Part shown: positions 55,501 through 64,000 of the stretch, one piece after another | Layout: each line of letters opens with the position of its first letter | Numbering within the stretch: position 1 is the first letter of the stretch | Origin: Nostoc spongiaeforme FACHB-130 | Lineage (GTDB): Bacteria; Cyanobacteriota; Cyanobacteriia; Cyanobacteriales; Nostocaceae | Length of the DNA stretch: 64,000 nucleotides | Direction: 5' to 3' | NCBI RefSeq assembly: GCF_014698475.1 | Contig: NZ_JACJTB010000003.1 | Coordinates: 186,001-250,000 of the forward strand | Notes under the pieces: model-generated | What the model was told of the DNA's origin: nothing | Database searches by the model: none | Seen by the model: the letters and a program-made list of their open reading frames with translations, nothing else | Made by a program: the position numbers and the translations under genes

Positions 55501-56568
55501 TTACTTTTTATTCATTCTCAATTGTCCACAAGCAGCATCAGCTTCTAAACCGCGAGAATAACGTACACTTACAGCAATTTTTTGTTGTTGAAGAATGTTA
55601 ACAAAAGCTTGAATGCGATCGCGGCTAGGGCGTTGATAATCCACTTCTTGAATTGGGTTATAGGGAATCAAATTAACATGACTTTGGAAGCCCCGCAGAT
55701 GTTGTGCTAGTTCTAAGGCGTGTTCTGGTAAATCGTTGACACCAGCCAACAAGATATATTCAAAAGTCATACGACGGCCTGTAATTGCTACATATTCCCG
55801 ACATTCCGCCAATAAATCTGCTAAATGATAGGGGCGGGCGCTGGGAATGAGTTGTTCTCTGAGGGCTTGGTTAGGGGCGTGGAGACTCACCGCCAGGGTA
55901 ATTTGCAAATGATGTTGGGCGAATTGACGAATGCGATCACGGATTCCCACTGTCGAAACAGTTAGCATCCGTTGTCCAATACCTACATCTTGATTTAAGG
56001 ATGTCAAGGCGGCTAAGACATTATCTGTATTTAGCAACGGTTCACCCATACCCATGAACACCACATTGCTAACTCGTTCTTGAAAATCCTCTTGGACAGT
56101 TAACACCTGATCAACGATTTCGTGACGGGCGAGGTTGCGCTTATAGCCACCTTTACCAGTCGCACAGAAATCACAAGCCATCGGACAACCCACTTGAGTA
56201 GAAACACAGACAGTTAATCGCTTATCGGCGGGAATACCTACAGTTTCAATAATCTGTCCATCAGCTAGTTGCAGTAGATATTTGACTGTACCATCTGGGG
56301 CAACTTTGCGGTAATGGATGGTAGAACGACCAATAGGGATATCTGCAATTTCTGTACGCCATTGTTTGGGAAAAACGGAAATATCAGCAAGCGATCGCAC
56401 CTGCTGATGATAAATCCAATCATGTAACTGTTTACCCCGGTAAGCCGGCTGTCCCTGCTGCTGTACCCAAGCAGTTAACTCGCTAACCGAAGCACCGAGT
56501 AAGGGAGGAATTGCTAATTTTTCCGTAGCGGGTGAGTCAACTTGAGAAATGGATGGCGTAACAGACAT
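55501..56568 (-). CDS. rlmN: 23S rRNA/tRNA adenine-C2 methyltransferase RlmN
   Basis: Radical SAM enzyme that methylates C2 of A2503 in 23S rRNA and A37 in some tRNAs. The 355 residues include the cluster motif C128-x3-C132-x2-C135 (GCPMACDFC), the resolving Cys C347 in [10 protein letters not shown] and the block [12 protein letters not shown]. The second catalytic Cys of the family is also expected in this protein end. Length normal. No operon partner. Confidence 0.96.
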   Translation of the reverse strand: MSVTPSISQVDSPATEKLAIPPLLGASVSELTAWVQQQGQPAYRGKQLHDWIYHQQVRSLADISVFPKQWRTEIADIPIGRSTIHYRKVAPDGTVKYLLQLADGQIIETVGIPADKRLTVCVSTQVGCPMACDFCATGKGGYKRNLARHEIVDQVLTVQEDFQERVSNVVFMGMGEPLLNTDNVLAALTSLNQDVGIGQRMLTVSTVGIRDRIRQFAQHHLQITLAVSLHAPNQALREQLIPSARPYHLADLLAECREYVAITGRRMTFEYILLAGVNDLPEHALELAQHLRGFQSHVNLIPYNPIQEVDYQRPSRDRIQAFVNILQQQKIAVSVRYSRGLEADAACGQLRMNKK

Positions 56569-56640
56569 AGGGAGAGACTTACGAGTTGAAACTTGGATCT
56601 CTATCCTAAGCTGTTACGCCAGGAATTTGCATATTGACTT

Positions 56641-57087
56641 TTAGTATCCGCTTACATATTTAAGAACTCGGTCTGTTTGAATCACCCGACCATTTTTGAC
56701 AATATCAAGGCCTGCACCATTAACTACATATTCATAGTTATTATTTCGAGCTACATATCCTGTACCTTCTTCGGAGTAAGCACGGAGAGAACGGATACCT
56801 TTACCCGTTGACTTAGAAATCCCAGTGTAAAACAGATTGCCTTTTTTATTGCAAATATGAATATAAAAATTAGTAGTTTCAATATAAGCTTCTAATCTTC
56901 CGCCACCTGCATAACGAGGACAATTAGATGCTTGGGCAATTTTCTGACTATTAACTGTTGAAACGGGAGTAGATTCTAATTGTGCAGCACTCACAGATGA
57001 AGATATACCTGCAACTCCAGACAGTAGTGAAGCTGTTGCTAAAATTAAAGCAAAAGACTTATTGTGTACCTGATAAAAGCTATTCAT
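56641..57087 (-). CDS. Secreted protein, unknown
   Basis: 148 residues with a signal peptide (SFALILATASLLSGVAGISSSVSA, cleavage near 33-35). The mature chain is beta-rich (GGRLEAYIETTNFYIHICNKKGNLFYTGISKSTGKGIRSLRAYSEEGTGYVARNNNYEYVVNGAGLDIVKNGRVIQTDRV), with two Cys for a possible disulphide. It probably acts in the periplasm or outside. Unknown family; unrelated to its neighbours. Confidence 0.7.
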   Translation of the reverse strand: MNSFYQVHNKSFALILATASLLSGVAGISSSVSAAQLESTPVSTVNSQKIAQASNCPRYAGGGRLEAYIETTNFYIHICNKKGNLFYTGISKSTGKGIRSLRAYSEEGTGYVARNNNYEYVVNGAGLDIVKNGRVIQTDRVLKYVSGY

Positions 57088-57370
57088 AATCAGTCCTAAA
57101 GTTTGATTACTATCAGTTTCAAAGCTAACTAATGGTTTTTCGGATTTTTGAGAGAAAAAACACTGAAATTTATATAAAGTCTTATCCCACAGTAATCTCC
57201 AGGATGAATTCTGTATGACTGGGTGATGAATATTGGTGGAAAACCTCGTCCCTCCCTGCGGGACGCTACCGCGAACGTGGGCGAAATCAAAATAAAACTT
57301 TCTTCTTTGATTTAAAACTCCATTCCTTTATGGGTGGAGTATTCTGAATTCTGTCTTCTGACTCTTTTTT

Positions 57371-58336
57371 ATGACGCATCACATCTTAAAAGCCACCACA
57401 GAAACAGTGCATCTTGGTGGGTTCTCCCATTTATTAAAACCAGCACTCATGATTAATTCTGGCGACACTGTTGATGTCGAAACCTTCACTGGTTACTACA
57501 TTTACGACAAAGCACCCCCAGAATTTCTCACTCCAGAATTTGTGGATATCTGCCAAAATTTGCCAGCCGAACGCAAAATTGCTGGGGGGCCGCATTTACT
57601 CACTGGGCCAATTTATGTGCGGGATGCTGAACCAGGGGATGTTTTAGAAGTAAGATTAGAAGCGATCGCCCCAAGTTTACCAGTGGGTTTTAATGCTATT
57701 CGTACAGGCTGGGGAGCTTTACCACAGCAATTTACCCAACCTGCACTAAGATTCATTCCCCTAGATTTAGCTAATAATATCGCCGAATTTCCCGCTAACA
57801 GGGGCATTAAAATTCCGCTTACACCCTTTTTTGGGATTTTAGGTGTGGCGACACCGCAAAGCGATCGCAATTCCATTCCCCCCGGCAATTATGGCGGTAA
57901 CATCGATAACCGCGAACTCCAAGCAGGTTCACGGTTATTTTTACCGATTTACGTCCCTGGGGCATTATTTTCTATGGGTGATGGACATTCTGCCCAAGGA
58001 GATGGAGAAGTAAATGTTACAGCCATTGAAACTTCCATGAACGGGAGAATTTCTCTCATACTCCGCAAAGATTTATCACTCACAACACCCATCGCCGAAA
58101 CCCCAACAGACATCATCACAATGGGTTTTGCTGAAACCTTAGACGCAGCTTTAGAACAAGCTTTAAAAAATATGATTGCTTTTCTACAAGATTTCGCCAA
58201 TTTATCAGCAGAGGAAGCATATATTTTGTGTAGTTTAGCTGTCAATTTTCGCATCACCCAAGTTGTGAACAGTCCCCATAAAGGCGTTCACGGGATGTTA
58301 CCCAAATCAATCTTCTCACCTAAAATGAGTTTGTAA
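57371..58336 (+). CDS. Acetamidase/formamidase family protein
   Basis: 321 residues with the FmdA/AmdA layout: GDTVDVETFTGYY, GPIYVRDAEPGDVLEVRLEAI, the block FFGILGVATP, PPGNYGGNIDNRELQAGSRLFLPIYVPGALFSMGDGHSAQGDGEVNVTAIE (the most conserved stretch, with metal-binding Asp and His), and ILCSLAVNFRITQVVN near the end. Hydrolyses short amides to acid and ammonia. It could supply ammonium; no regulator is seen nearby. Confidence 0.92.
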   Translation: MTHHILKATTETVHLGGFSHLLKPALMINSGDTVDVETFTGYYIYDKAPPEFLTPEFVDICQNLPAERKIAGGPHLLTGPIYVRDAEPGDVLEVRLEAIAPSLPVGFNAIRTGWGALPQQFTQPALRFIPLDLANNIAEFPANRGIKIPLTPFFGILGVATPQSDRNSIPPGNYGGNIDNRELQAGSRLFLPIYVPGALFSMGDGHSAQGDGEVNVTAIETSMNGRISLILRKDLSLTTPIAETPTDIITMGFAETLDAALEQALKNMIAFLQDFANLSAEEAYILCSLAVNFRITQVVNSPHKGVHGMLPKSIFSPKMSL

Positions 58337-58422
58337 GCCAGAATTAAGAACTCACAATCCAGTAAGTCAGAATCGTGAAGAAGTTCAGAGATATCACCCG
58401 TCACTTGTCCTCTACTATAGGT

Positions 58423-58558
58423 CAATACGGTTCAGTTAAGAGAATAGTAGGTTGGGTGTAGCGATAGCGTAACCCAACAAAGTATGCGTGAATGTTGGGT
58501 TCCGTTCCTCCACCCAACCTACACCAGTTTAGATTGTTACCTTAACTGAACTGTATTG
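58423..58558 (+). mobile_element. MITE with 18-bp inverted ends and 10-bp target duplication
   Basis: 136 bp. The left end CAATACGGTTCAGTTAAG and the right end CTTAACTGAACTGTATTG are inverted with one mismatch. TACTATAGGT directly flanks both sides (58413-58422 and 58559-58568), a clean target-site duplication. The interior has a second palindrome (GTAGGTTGGGTG ... CACCCAACCTAC) and no coding frame. A second copy is at 59062-59190. Confidence 0.88.
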
Positions 58559-58628
58559 TACTATAGGTAAAATTCTGACTTCTGACTTCTGTATTCTTAA
58601 TTCTGTAAGTCAACAACAAACATTTTGT

Positions 58629-59000
58629 ATGTCTAATATTCTTGTACAAATGCTGCTCATTGGTTTAGCGGCTGGTGTTGCTGGTGGGATGTTTGGTATC
58701 GGCGGTGGTGCAATTATGGTTCCAGCAATGGTACTACTAGTGGGGCTAGACCAAAAATTTGCCACAGGTACATCCATAGCCGCCCAAATCTTACCCATAG
58801 GTATTTTAGGCGCAGCAGTTTACTACCGTAGCGGTAACATTAACATCAAATATGCAGTCATGATTGCTCTTGGTTTAGTAGTAGGAAATCTCTTTGGTGC
58901 TTTATTTGCCAATCAGCCATTTATTAGCAGTGAAACCATGAAGAAGCTGTATGGCATCTTTTTATTAATCATAGGTGGAAGATATTTGTTCTTCCGTTAA
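58629..59000 (+). CDS. TauE/SafE family membrane protein, half-size
   Basis: 123 residues, four hydrophobic helices. Starts MLLIGLAAGVAGGMFGIGGGAIMVPAMVLL, the conserved TauE/SafE opening, then FATGTSIAAQILPIGILGAAVYY and a C-terminal helix (LYGIFLLIIGGRYLFF). Full-length members have about 250 residues and two such halves, so this single half would need to dimerise. Family members export sulfite, sulfoacetate or other organic anions. It lies between two MITE copies. Confidence 0.82.
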   Translation: MSNILVQMLLIGLAAGVAGGMFGIGGGAIMVPAMVLLVGLDQKFATGTSIAAQILPIGILGAAVYYRSGNINIKYAVMIALGLVVGNLFGALFANQPFISSETMKKLYGIFLLIIGGRYLFFR

Positions 59001-59061
59001 TTTGTGAGAGTGCGGGTGTATGTGGGCGAACAGCTGTTCGCCCATACTATTGCTATAAACT

Positions 59062-59190
59062 AATACAGTTAAGAGAATAGTAGGTTGGGTGTAGCGATAG
59101 CGTAACCCAACAAAGTATGCGTGAATGTTGGGTTCCGTTCCTCCACCCAACCTACACCAGTCTAAGTTGTTGCCTCAAATGAACTGTATT
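59062..59190 (+). mobile_element. Second, degraded MITE copy
   Basis: Same orientation and over 90 per cent identical interior to 58423-58558. The left end lacks five bases (AATACAGTTAAGAGAATAG), and the right end has extra changes (GCCTCAAATGAACTGTATT). No target duplication could be found. It is therefore older or no longer mobile. Confidence 0.82.
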
Positions 59191-59216
59191 TCCATATACC
59201 CTATACTCAGCACTCA

Positions 59217-60467
59217 TCATTGCACTTGAGTGGGGAAACTACCGGGACGGACAGATAAATTGAGTGTTTGTCCATTACGGCGTAACTCTAAGCGCAAATC
59301 TGCACCGATTTGGCTTTTATCAACGGCTTTCTGGACACTCTCGGCTTCTGTGACAGTGCTACCTTCAATCTTTTGGATGACATCACCTGCACGTAACCCG
59401 GCTTTGGCGGCGGGTGAATTAGGCATAACTTTCACAACTAAGACACCTTTATCTTCATTAATACTCAAACCACTATTGGGGTCAGAATTGATATTTTGTT
59501 TGAGTTGTGGTGTTAACCCAATCATCTGAATGCCAAGATAAGGATGCTGGACTTTACCTGTAGAAATTAATTGGTTAGCAATACGTTGTGCTGTCGCAAT
59601 GGGAATAGCAAAACCTATACCTTGCGCTCCTTGAATAATAGCTGTATTCATGGCAATTACTTCACCACGGGCATTGAGTAATGGCCCGCCAGAGTTCCCA
59701 GGATTAATTGCTGCATCAGTTTGAATAAAATCTACTCGCTTATCAGATGCGCCAATTTGGTTGCTGCTGCGTCCGGTGGCGCTGATGATGCCTGTGGTGA
59801 CTGTATTATCTAATCCTAAAGGATTACCAATTGCGATCGCCCATTCTCCTGGTTGCAATTGGTCAGAGTTACCCACGGTGACAGTCGGCAAATTGTTGGC
59901 TTGAATTTTGACAACCGCAACATCTGTTAATTCATCTTTGCCTAAAACTTTACCTTGTAAACTCCGCCCATCTTTAAGGATGACTGTCACTGTATCTGCA
60001 CCATCAACAACGTGAGCATTGGTGAGGATTTGACCATCACCACTGATAATAAAGCCAGAACCAGTACCACGCTCTACTCTTTCTTGGCTTTCTGGTAGTT
60101 GTGAACCAAAAAAGCGGCGGAAAAATGGGTCGTTGAATTCCTCTGGTATTTGACTTCTGACGGTGCGAGAAGAATTAATTCGTACCACGGCTGGCCCTAC
60201 CTTCTGCACTACCTGAGTCACAAAATTAGGATCTGTACCCGCAACAATTGGCGGTGCAGCATTCACCCGACTTAATGCCAAATTCGATGCACTTTGCGAC
60301 ACCTGCGACTGATGGTTAGCCAGATAACCACCAGCTAAGGTCATACCAGAACCTAGCAACACCAATGATAGAGAAGCCGCCGCCTTTCTCCAAGGTGCTG
60401 GTTTACGGTATTTGGCATCTGAAGTGCTATTTAATGGGTTATTTCCGTCTGGTATTTGATTTTGCAT
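59217..60467 (-). CDS. HtrA/Deg-family serine protease (HhoA-like)
   Basis: 416 residues. A basic N-terminus and one membrane anchor (about 29-49, [21 protein letters not shown]) place the protease in the periplasm or lumen. Trypsin-like triad H152 ([10 protein letters not shown]), D182 (TDVAVVKI) and S259 (NPGNSGGPL), then one PDZ (about 310-412, [29 protein letters not shown]). Degrades or refolds damaged envelope and photosystem proteins under stress. A close paralogue with a lipid anchor is at 41937. Transcribed alone. Confidence 0.95.
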   Translation of the reverse strand: MQNQIPDGNNPLNSTSDAKYRKPAPWRKAAASLSLVLLGSGMTLAGGYLANHQSQVSQSASNLALSRVNAAPPIVAGTDPNFVTQVVQKVGPAVVRINSSRTVRSQIPEEFNDPFFRRFFGSQLPESQERVERGTGSGFIISGDGQILTNAHVVDGADTVTVILKDGRSLQGKVLGKDELTDVAVVKIQANNLPTVTVGNSDQLQPGEWAIAIGNPLGLDNTVTTGIISATGRSSNQIGASDKRVDFIQTDAAINPGNSGGPLLNARGEVIAMNTAIIQGAQGIGFAIPIATAQRIANQLISTGKVQHPYLGIQMIGLTPQLKQNINSDPNSGLSINEDKGVLVVKVMPNSPAAKAGLRAGDVIQKIEGSTVTEAESVQKAVDKSQIGADLRLELRRNGQTLNLSVRPGSFPTQVQ

Positions 60468-60728
60468 TGCCGTCTGAAAGGTTATTTTGAATCTATTACT
60501 AATGTAGACAGGGTTTATTACACTTTTGTTACAGCTATATAGCAGAAATGTGAAAATGTGACTATTTTCCTACTCAAGAGCCAAATTGTGTATCAAAATA
60601 AGCTTTCTACTAGCTTACACACCTATACTCTTATCCCTATGCACCCATGATTTATCTATTACGAAATTGGCGCTGAGAAAAATTTGTGTTAAGGTGTCGT
60701 CTTTGACAGGGTTCCCTACTAAGAAATC

Positions 60729-61472
60729 ATGACTAAGCGCCACCAATTACCCAAATCTCTAGCATTTTTATGTTTATTTGCAGTATTAGGAATTGATTTA
60801 GTCCATCCTCAAGTTGTTGCTCAAACGAGTATTAGGCCATCTTTTGGCAAAAGTGTAGCATTTACCTGCAATGACAGTGAAGCCAGCATCAAAGCGAAAA
60901 ACGGGCCGAAAATATCAATAGGTGCAAAAACTATCTACATTGGTTATCAACAAGTAACATCTCTCAACAAAGACCCCCGCATCGTTCGCTTTGATAATGG
61001 TGTGAAAAAATGGTGTCGCAGTGACTACGAAACCACTATTGATGATGGTACAGGCTATGGGTTGTTATGGGATGGCAATAACGTTTTATATGGCATTTTC
61101 TCTTCAACTGGTAGCCAGAGCGGTAACGATTTTCGTCGCTTTGCTAAGAAAGGTTGGCTATCTTCTTATGGTAGTGGTGGCGGTGCAAAAGTAGCAGTTA
61201 TCGCCAGGATTAATCCGAGCAACGGTAGCGTTTTATCTGCGACATTTGTCACTGCTAAAAAACCAAATGATGGTAAAAGTAATTCTTTAATAATTACTAA
61301 CTTATCATGGAACGGCACCACCTTAAAAGTACTAGCAGACTCATGGTCTAATCCACGGCGTGCTGATAAAAATTCTATGACTTGCGCTGGTGCATCACCT
61401 TATAAATATACCGCCATATTTACTAGTGATTTAACAAAAGTAACCTCGGCTTCCGCAGTTAATTGTAATTAA
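60729..61472 (+). CDS. Secreted protein, unknown
   Basis: 247 residues with a signal peptide (SLAFLCLFAVLGIDLVHPQVVAQ, cleavage near 34). The mature part is rich in Gly, Asn and Trp: IYIGYQQVTSLNKDPRIVRFDNGVKKWCRSDYETTIDDGTGYGLLWDGNNVLYGIFSSTG and SNSLIITNLSWNGTTLKVLADSWSNPRRADK. It looks like a beta-propeller or beta-sandwich fragment, and has four or five Cys. Unknown function. It lies between the HtrA gene and asnS; the G-rich hairpin element follows. Confidence 0.7.
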   Translation: MTKRHQLPKSLAFLCLFAVLGIDLVHPQVVAQTSIRPSFGKSVAFTCNDSEASIKAKNGPKISIGAKTIYIGYQQVTSLNKDPRIVRFDNGVKKWCRSDYETTIDDGTGYGLLWDGNNVLYGIFSSTGSQSGNDFRRFAKKGWLSSYGSGGGAKVAVIARINPSNGSVLSATFVTAKKPNDGKSNSLIITNLSWNGTTLKVLADSWSNPRRADKNSMTCAGASPYKYTAIFTSDLTKVTSASAVNCN

Positions 61473-61517
61473 GAAGGTTACAGGTTAAAGGTGATTAAAA
61501 GAGGTGTGAGGGTGTAA

Positions 61518-61616
61518 CCTAGATTTCTCACAAGAGAGAAATCTAGGGGTGTGGGAGGGGTGGGAAGATAGTGAAGAAATCTTTCCCCCCACACTCCCCA
61601 CACTCCCCACACCTTC
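61518..61616 (-). repeat. Dispersed G-rich hairpin element, inverted copy
   Basis: Read on the - strand: GTGTGGGGA units, GGGGGAAAGATTTCTTCACT, and then a hairpin whose arms are CCTAGATTTCTC and GAGAAATCTAGG (61518-61547). The arms differ from the copy at 41339 by a paired G-to-A/C-to-T change, keeping the stem intact. It ends 15 bases before the asnS stop codon. Confidence 0.85.
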
Positions 61617-61630
61617 CTTTCTATCCCTGA

Positions 61631-63022
61631 CTAAAATTCAGCATTTTGTGGTGTGCGGGGGAATGGAATCACATCACGAATATTTCCCATACCTGTCATA
61701 AACTGCACGAGTCTTTCAAAACCCAAGCCGAAACCCGCATGAGGTACAGTCCCAAAACGGCGCAAGTCTAAATACCACCATAAATCTTCGAGTTTCATTC
61801 CTTGGGCTATTACCCGACGTTCCAGCACATCTAAACGTTCTTCTCTTTGGGAACCGCCAATAATTTCCCCAATTTTGGGTGCGAGAATATCCATTGCGCG
61901 GACGGTTTTTTCATCGTCATTCAACCGCATATAGAATGCTTTGATTTGCGCGGGATAATCTGTGACAATTACAGGCTTTTTAAATAATTGTTCTGCCAGA
62001 TAACGCTCATGTTCTGATTGTAAGTCTAAGCCCCAACTTACAGGATAATCAAATTTAACATCAGCTTTTTCTAATAATTTGATGGCATCTGTATAAGTCA
62101 GACGTTCAAATTGATTGTTAACTATATTTTCGGCTGTGGCTAAAACTGTATTATCAATGCGTTCATTGAAAAACTGCATATCTTCTGGGCATTTTTCTAA
62201 TACATAATTAAAAATATGTTTGAGAAATGCCTCGGCTAAATCCATATCACCTTCTAAGTCACAAAATGCCATTTCTGGCTCGACCATCCAAAATTCTGCA
62301 AGATGGCGAGAGGTGTTAGAATTTTCGGCGCGGAAGGTGGGGCCGAAGGTGTAGACGTTGGAAAACGCCATCGCCATAACTTCGGCTTCTAACTGTCCAC
62401 TAACTGTTAAATATGTGGGTTTAGCAAAAAAGTCTTGAGTGTAATCTATAGCTTGGTTGTCAGTGCGGGGAACATTTTTGAGATCGAAACTGGTGACGCT
62501 AAATAATTCACCTGCACCTTCGCAATCACTGGCGGTAATAATGGGGGTGTGTACCCATAAAAAGCCGCGTTCTTGAAAAAATTGGTGAATGGCTGTGGAA
62601 CAGGCGTTTCTGACGCGGAACACTGCACCAAAGGAATTTGTACGCGATCGCAAATGTCCAATTGTGCGTAAAAATTCAAAAGAGTGGCGTTTCTTTTGCA
62701 ATGGATAAGTTTCGGGATCAGCTTCACCGTAGACTTTCACCGCCTCGGCTTTTAATTCAATACGCTGTCCTTTCCCTTGAGAAGCTACCAATACACCGTT
62801 AACTTCCACCGACGCACCTGTATTCAGTCTTTTCAAAATCGCCTCATAGTCTGGCAAATCTTGATTGATGACAACTTGCAAATTCGCTAGTGATGAACCA
62901 TCATTGACTTCAATAAAGGCAAATCCTTTCAAGTCACGCTTTGTTCTTACCCAGCCTTGAACTACAAGAGACTCATCAGGTTGACCACTTCGCAATATTT
63001 CTGCAACTCGTCTATTTACCAT
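61631..63022 (-). CDS. asnS: Asparaginyl-tRNA synthetase
   Basis: Charges tRNA-Asn. 463 residues, class II: N-terminal OB-fold anticodon-binding domain ([32 protein letters not shown]), motif 2-type [32 protein letters not shown] and motif 3 [34 protein letters not shown]. The end PRTPQNAEF is characteristic of AsnRS rather than AspRS. The upstream 122-residue coiled-coil gene stops two bases before the asnS ATG, so they share a transcript. Confidence 0.97.
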   Translation of the reverse strand: MVNRRVAEILRSGQPDESLVVQGWVRTKRDLKGFAFIEVNDGSSLANLQVVINQDLPDYEAILKRLNTGASVEVNGVLVASQGKGQRIELKAEAVKVYGEADPETYPLQKKRHSFEFLRTIGHLRSRTNSFGAVFRVRNACSTAIHQFFQERGFLWVHTPIITASDCEGAGELFSVTSFDLKNVPRTDNQAIDYTQDFFAKPTYLTVSGQLEAEVMAMAFSNVYTFGPTFRAENSNTSRHLAEFWMVEPEMAFCDLEGDMDLAEAFLKHIFNYVLEKCPEDMQFFNERIDNTVLATAENIVNNQFERLTYTDAIKLLEKADVKFDYPVSWGLDLQSEHERYLAEQLFKKPVIVTDYPAQIKAFYMRLNDDEKTVRAMDILAPKIGEIIGGSQREERLDVLERRVIAQGMKLEDLWWYLDLRRFGTVPHAGFGLGFERLVQFMTGMGNIRDVIPFPRTPQNAEF

Positions 63023-63024
63023 AT

Positions 63025-63393
63025 TTACCCAGCACAGGATTTTAATATCCAGCCTATGATAACGCCCATTCCACCAAAGCGGACGGCTTGCCAGAAAGGT
63101 TTTTTCAAGCTACGCCAAGAAAATAACCGACTTTCTAAATTGATTTCTAGCAAATCCAACTGCTTTTGAATTTGTTGCAACTCAGCTTTGATTTCTGGCG
63201 TTTGGGGTTTATTGTCTCTTAGTTCTTGTTGACGTTGTTGCCATTCTGCCTTTTGCTGTTGATCCTGCTTAACTTGAGTGTATCGTTCTTTAATTAAAAT
63301 GAGCGATCGCTCTACTTGGGCTAATTCTTGCTCAAAATCCGGCTCTTGATTTTCTTCGGCTGAAGGATTATGTGATTTTTTAGGCGGCTTCAT
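63025..63393 (-). CDS. Coiled-coil protein with C-terminal membrane anchor
   Basis: 122 residues. A charged N-terminus, a coiled coil (about 20-90, [62 protein letters not shown]) and one terminal hydrophobic helix ([18 protein letters not shown]). Fits a tail-anchored membrane protein facing the cytoplasm. It is transcribed just upstream of asnS (2-bp gap). No family recognised. Confidence 0.75.
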   Translation of the reverse strand: MKPPKKSHNPSAEENQEPDFEQELAQVERSLILIKERYTQVKQDQQQKAEWQQRQQELRDNKPQTPEIKAELQQIQKQLDLLEINLESRLFSWRSLKKPFWQAVRFGGMGVIIGWILKSCAG

Positions 63394-63466
63394 TGACTGG
63401 TAGTAAATTAAGATTAATCTAATGCCAATAGTTGAAAGTTACTAATTAATCCCCAAATTTATAGAT

Positions 63467-63757
63467 ATGGAATCTCTTAATACTCAGCACTCAGCACTCA
63501 GCACTCAAGAACTCAGCACTCAAGAACTAGCACAAGCCCTCATGGAAAGACTCACCATCTCTCCTAACGATTGGCATCGCCTCAAGTCTAACCGCAATTC
63601 TCGTGCTAGTGAACAAGTAGCGGCGGCGCTGGTATATCTCCTCAAAAATCAGCCAGAAGAAGCCCTTCCCCGTTTAGAACAAGCTGTAGGTTGGTTAGAT
63701 AAATCAATATCTGCACCTCCATGTCCGACACATGGACATAAGGGACAAGGAAGTTAA
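63467..63757 (+). CDS. Small cyanobacterial protein, DUF6439-like
   Basis: 96 residues. The core LAQALMERLTISPNDWHRLKSNRNSRASEQVAAALVYLLKNQPEEALPRLEQAVGWLDKSI is a small helical protein conserved in cyanobacteria. The first 20 residues (SLNTQHSALSTQELSTQEL) come from a tandem CTCAGCACT/CAAGAACT repeat, so the true N-terminus may be a later codon or the repeat has grown into the gene. No function is known. Confidence 0.72.
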   Translation: MESLNTQHSALSTQELSTQELAQALMERLTISPNDWHRLKSNRNSRASEQVAAALVYLLKNQPEEALPRLEQAVGWLDKSISAPPCPTHGHKGQGS

Positions 63758-63862
63758 CTAGTTTTTAATAATGCTGTTGATGAGCGATCGCATTTCTTAC
63801 TTTACCGGAGAGTGCGATCGCTTTTCCTTTAATTTCTCAATCGGAATTTAGGTTTATTGGAA

Positions 63863-64000
63863 TCAAATCGAGATAATTTGGATAGCTTTAACTCGGTGCA
63901 TTGGCTTGGTTGGTTTTTCAGTAGTAATTAGTTCATCAGCTTTGAGCCAAAGAGCAGCAGAAACATGAAGTGCATCCATCGCCGCTAAACTGTAAATACA
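63863..64000 (-). CDS. C-terminal fragment of PIN-domain protein (VapC-like)
   Basis: The window ends inside a gene on the - strand. The 45 visible codons include SLAAMDALHVSAALWLKADELITTEKPTKPMHRV, containing the PIN-domain Asp-helix (A-M-D-A-L-H) and the T-T-E-K-P strand with the closing acidic residue. This is the usual end of PIN ribonucleases in cyanobacterial toxin-antitoxin pairs. The N-terminus and any antitoxin gene are beyond the window. Confidence 0.8.
   Translation of the reverse strand, partial: CIYSLAAMDALHVSAALWLKADELITTEKPTKPMHRVKAIQIISI

Noticed and set aside
58629-59000. TauE/SafE gene as a truncated pseudogene
   Set aside because: The frame is intact with start, stop and four full helices; half-size members of the family are plausible.

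Overview
The window comes from a filamentous, nitrogen-fixing cyanobacterium of the Nostoc/Anabaena type. The evidence is the very frequent octamer GCGATCGC (HIP1), a photosystem I subunit (PsaK), an alkane-synthesis pair (ADO/AAR), a DevBCA-type exporter of the heterocyst glycolipid family, a nifH gene, a group 2 sigma factor, and the intergenic short repeats typical of Nostocales. I see no rRNA, tRNA, CRISPR array or intact insertion sequence. Apart from gene fragments at both ends, the coding content looks chromosomal.

Layout. 1-4400: tail of a probable cytochrome c, a lipase-like hydrolase, a lipoxygenase, a small ABM monooxygenase and a saccharopine-dehydrogenase-like oxidoreductase, all on +; this could be an oxidised-lipid set. 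4531-6306: unknown genes on -. 6992-10853: DevB on + converging on DevC/DevA on -, where DevA is fused to two cyclic-nucleotide-binding-type domains. 10962-13632: Uma2 nuclease, unknown protein, dCTP deaminase and a CobO-like protein without a P-loop, all on -. 13953-16525: adenylate-kinase-like protein, RNase PH and a coiled-coil protein. 16620-19282: CobT family, DUF2232 and a Crp/Fnr regulator. 20221-27485: a 1378-residue Hsp70-like protein converging on a 1023-residue TPR-CHAT protein. 27796-29061: a 42-bp tandem repeat and a solitary nifH. 30185-34175: dienelactone hydrolase and unpaired ABC-importer parts. 34424-39333: ado, aar, accA, SDR and folE, all on +. 39388-43049: trpF, psaK, CAP lipoprotein, TspO and an HtrA-type lipoprotein. 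43367-47283: a 751-residue multidomain protein (CBM20-like, SGNH, duplicated module, DUF1796) facing an acyl-CoA synthetase. 47800-54684: sigma factor, ATP-grasp protein, CDF transporter, response regulator and hybrid histidine kinase. 55258-64000: Zn-ribbon protein, rlmN, secreted proteins, acetamidase, a TauE/SafE half-protein between two MITEs, a second HtrA protease, asnS and the tail of a PIN-domain protein.

How the genes work together. The clearest functional block is ado-aar-accA: malonyl-CoA supply, reduction of acyl-ACP to aldehyde, and aldehyde to alkane. DevB/DevC/DevA should form one envelope exporter, with possible ligand control through the extra DevA domains. The Hsp70-like, TPR-CHAT and SGNH/DUF1796 proteins are large, multidomain and poorly understood, and are the best candidates for undescribed biology.

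Repeats are prominent: a MITE with 18-bp terminal inverted repeats and a 10-bp target duplication, a dispersed G-rich element ending in a hairpin whose stem shows compensatory change, and short GGGAGTA and CTCAGCA repeats that have entered the ends of coding regions. All assignments are from reading the sequence; no database search was run.
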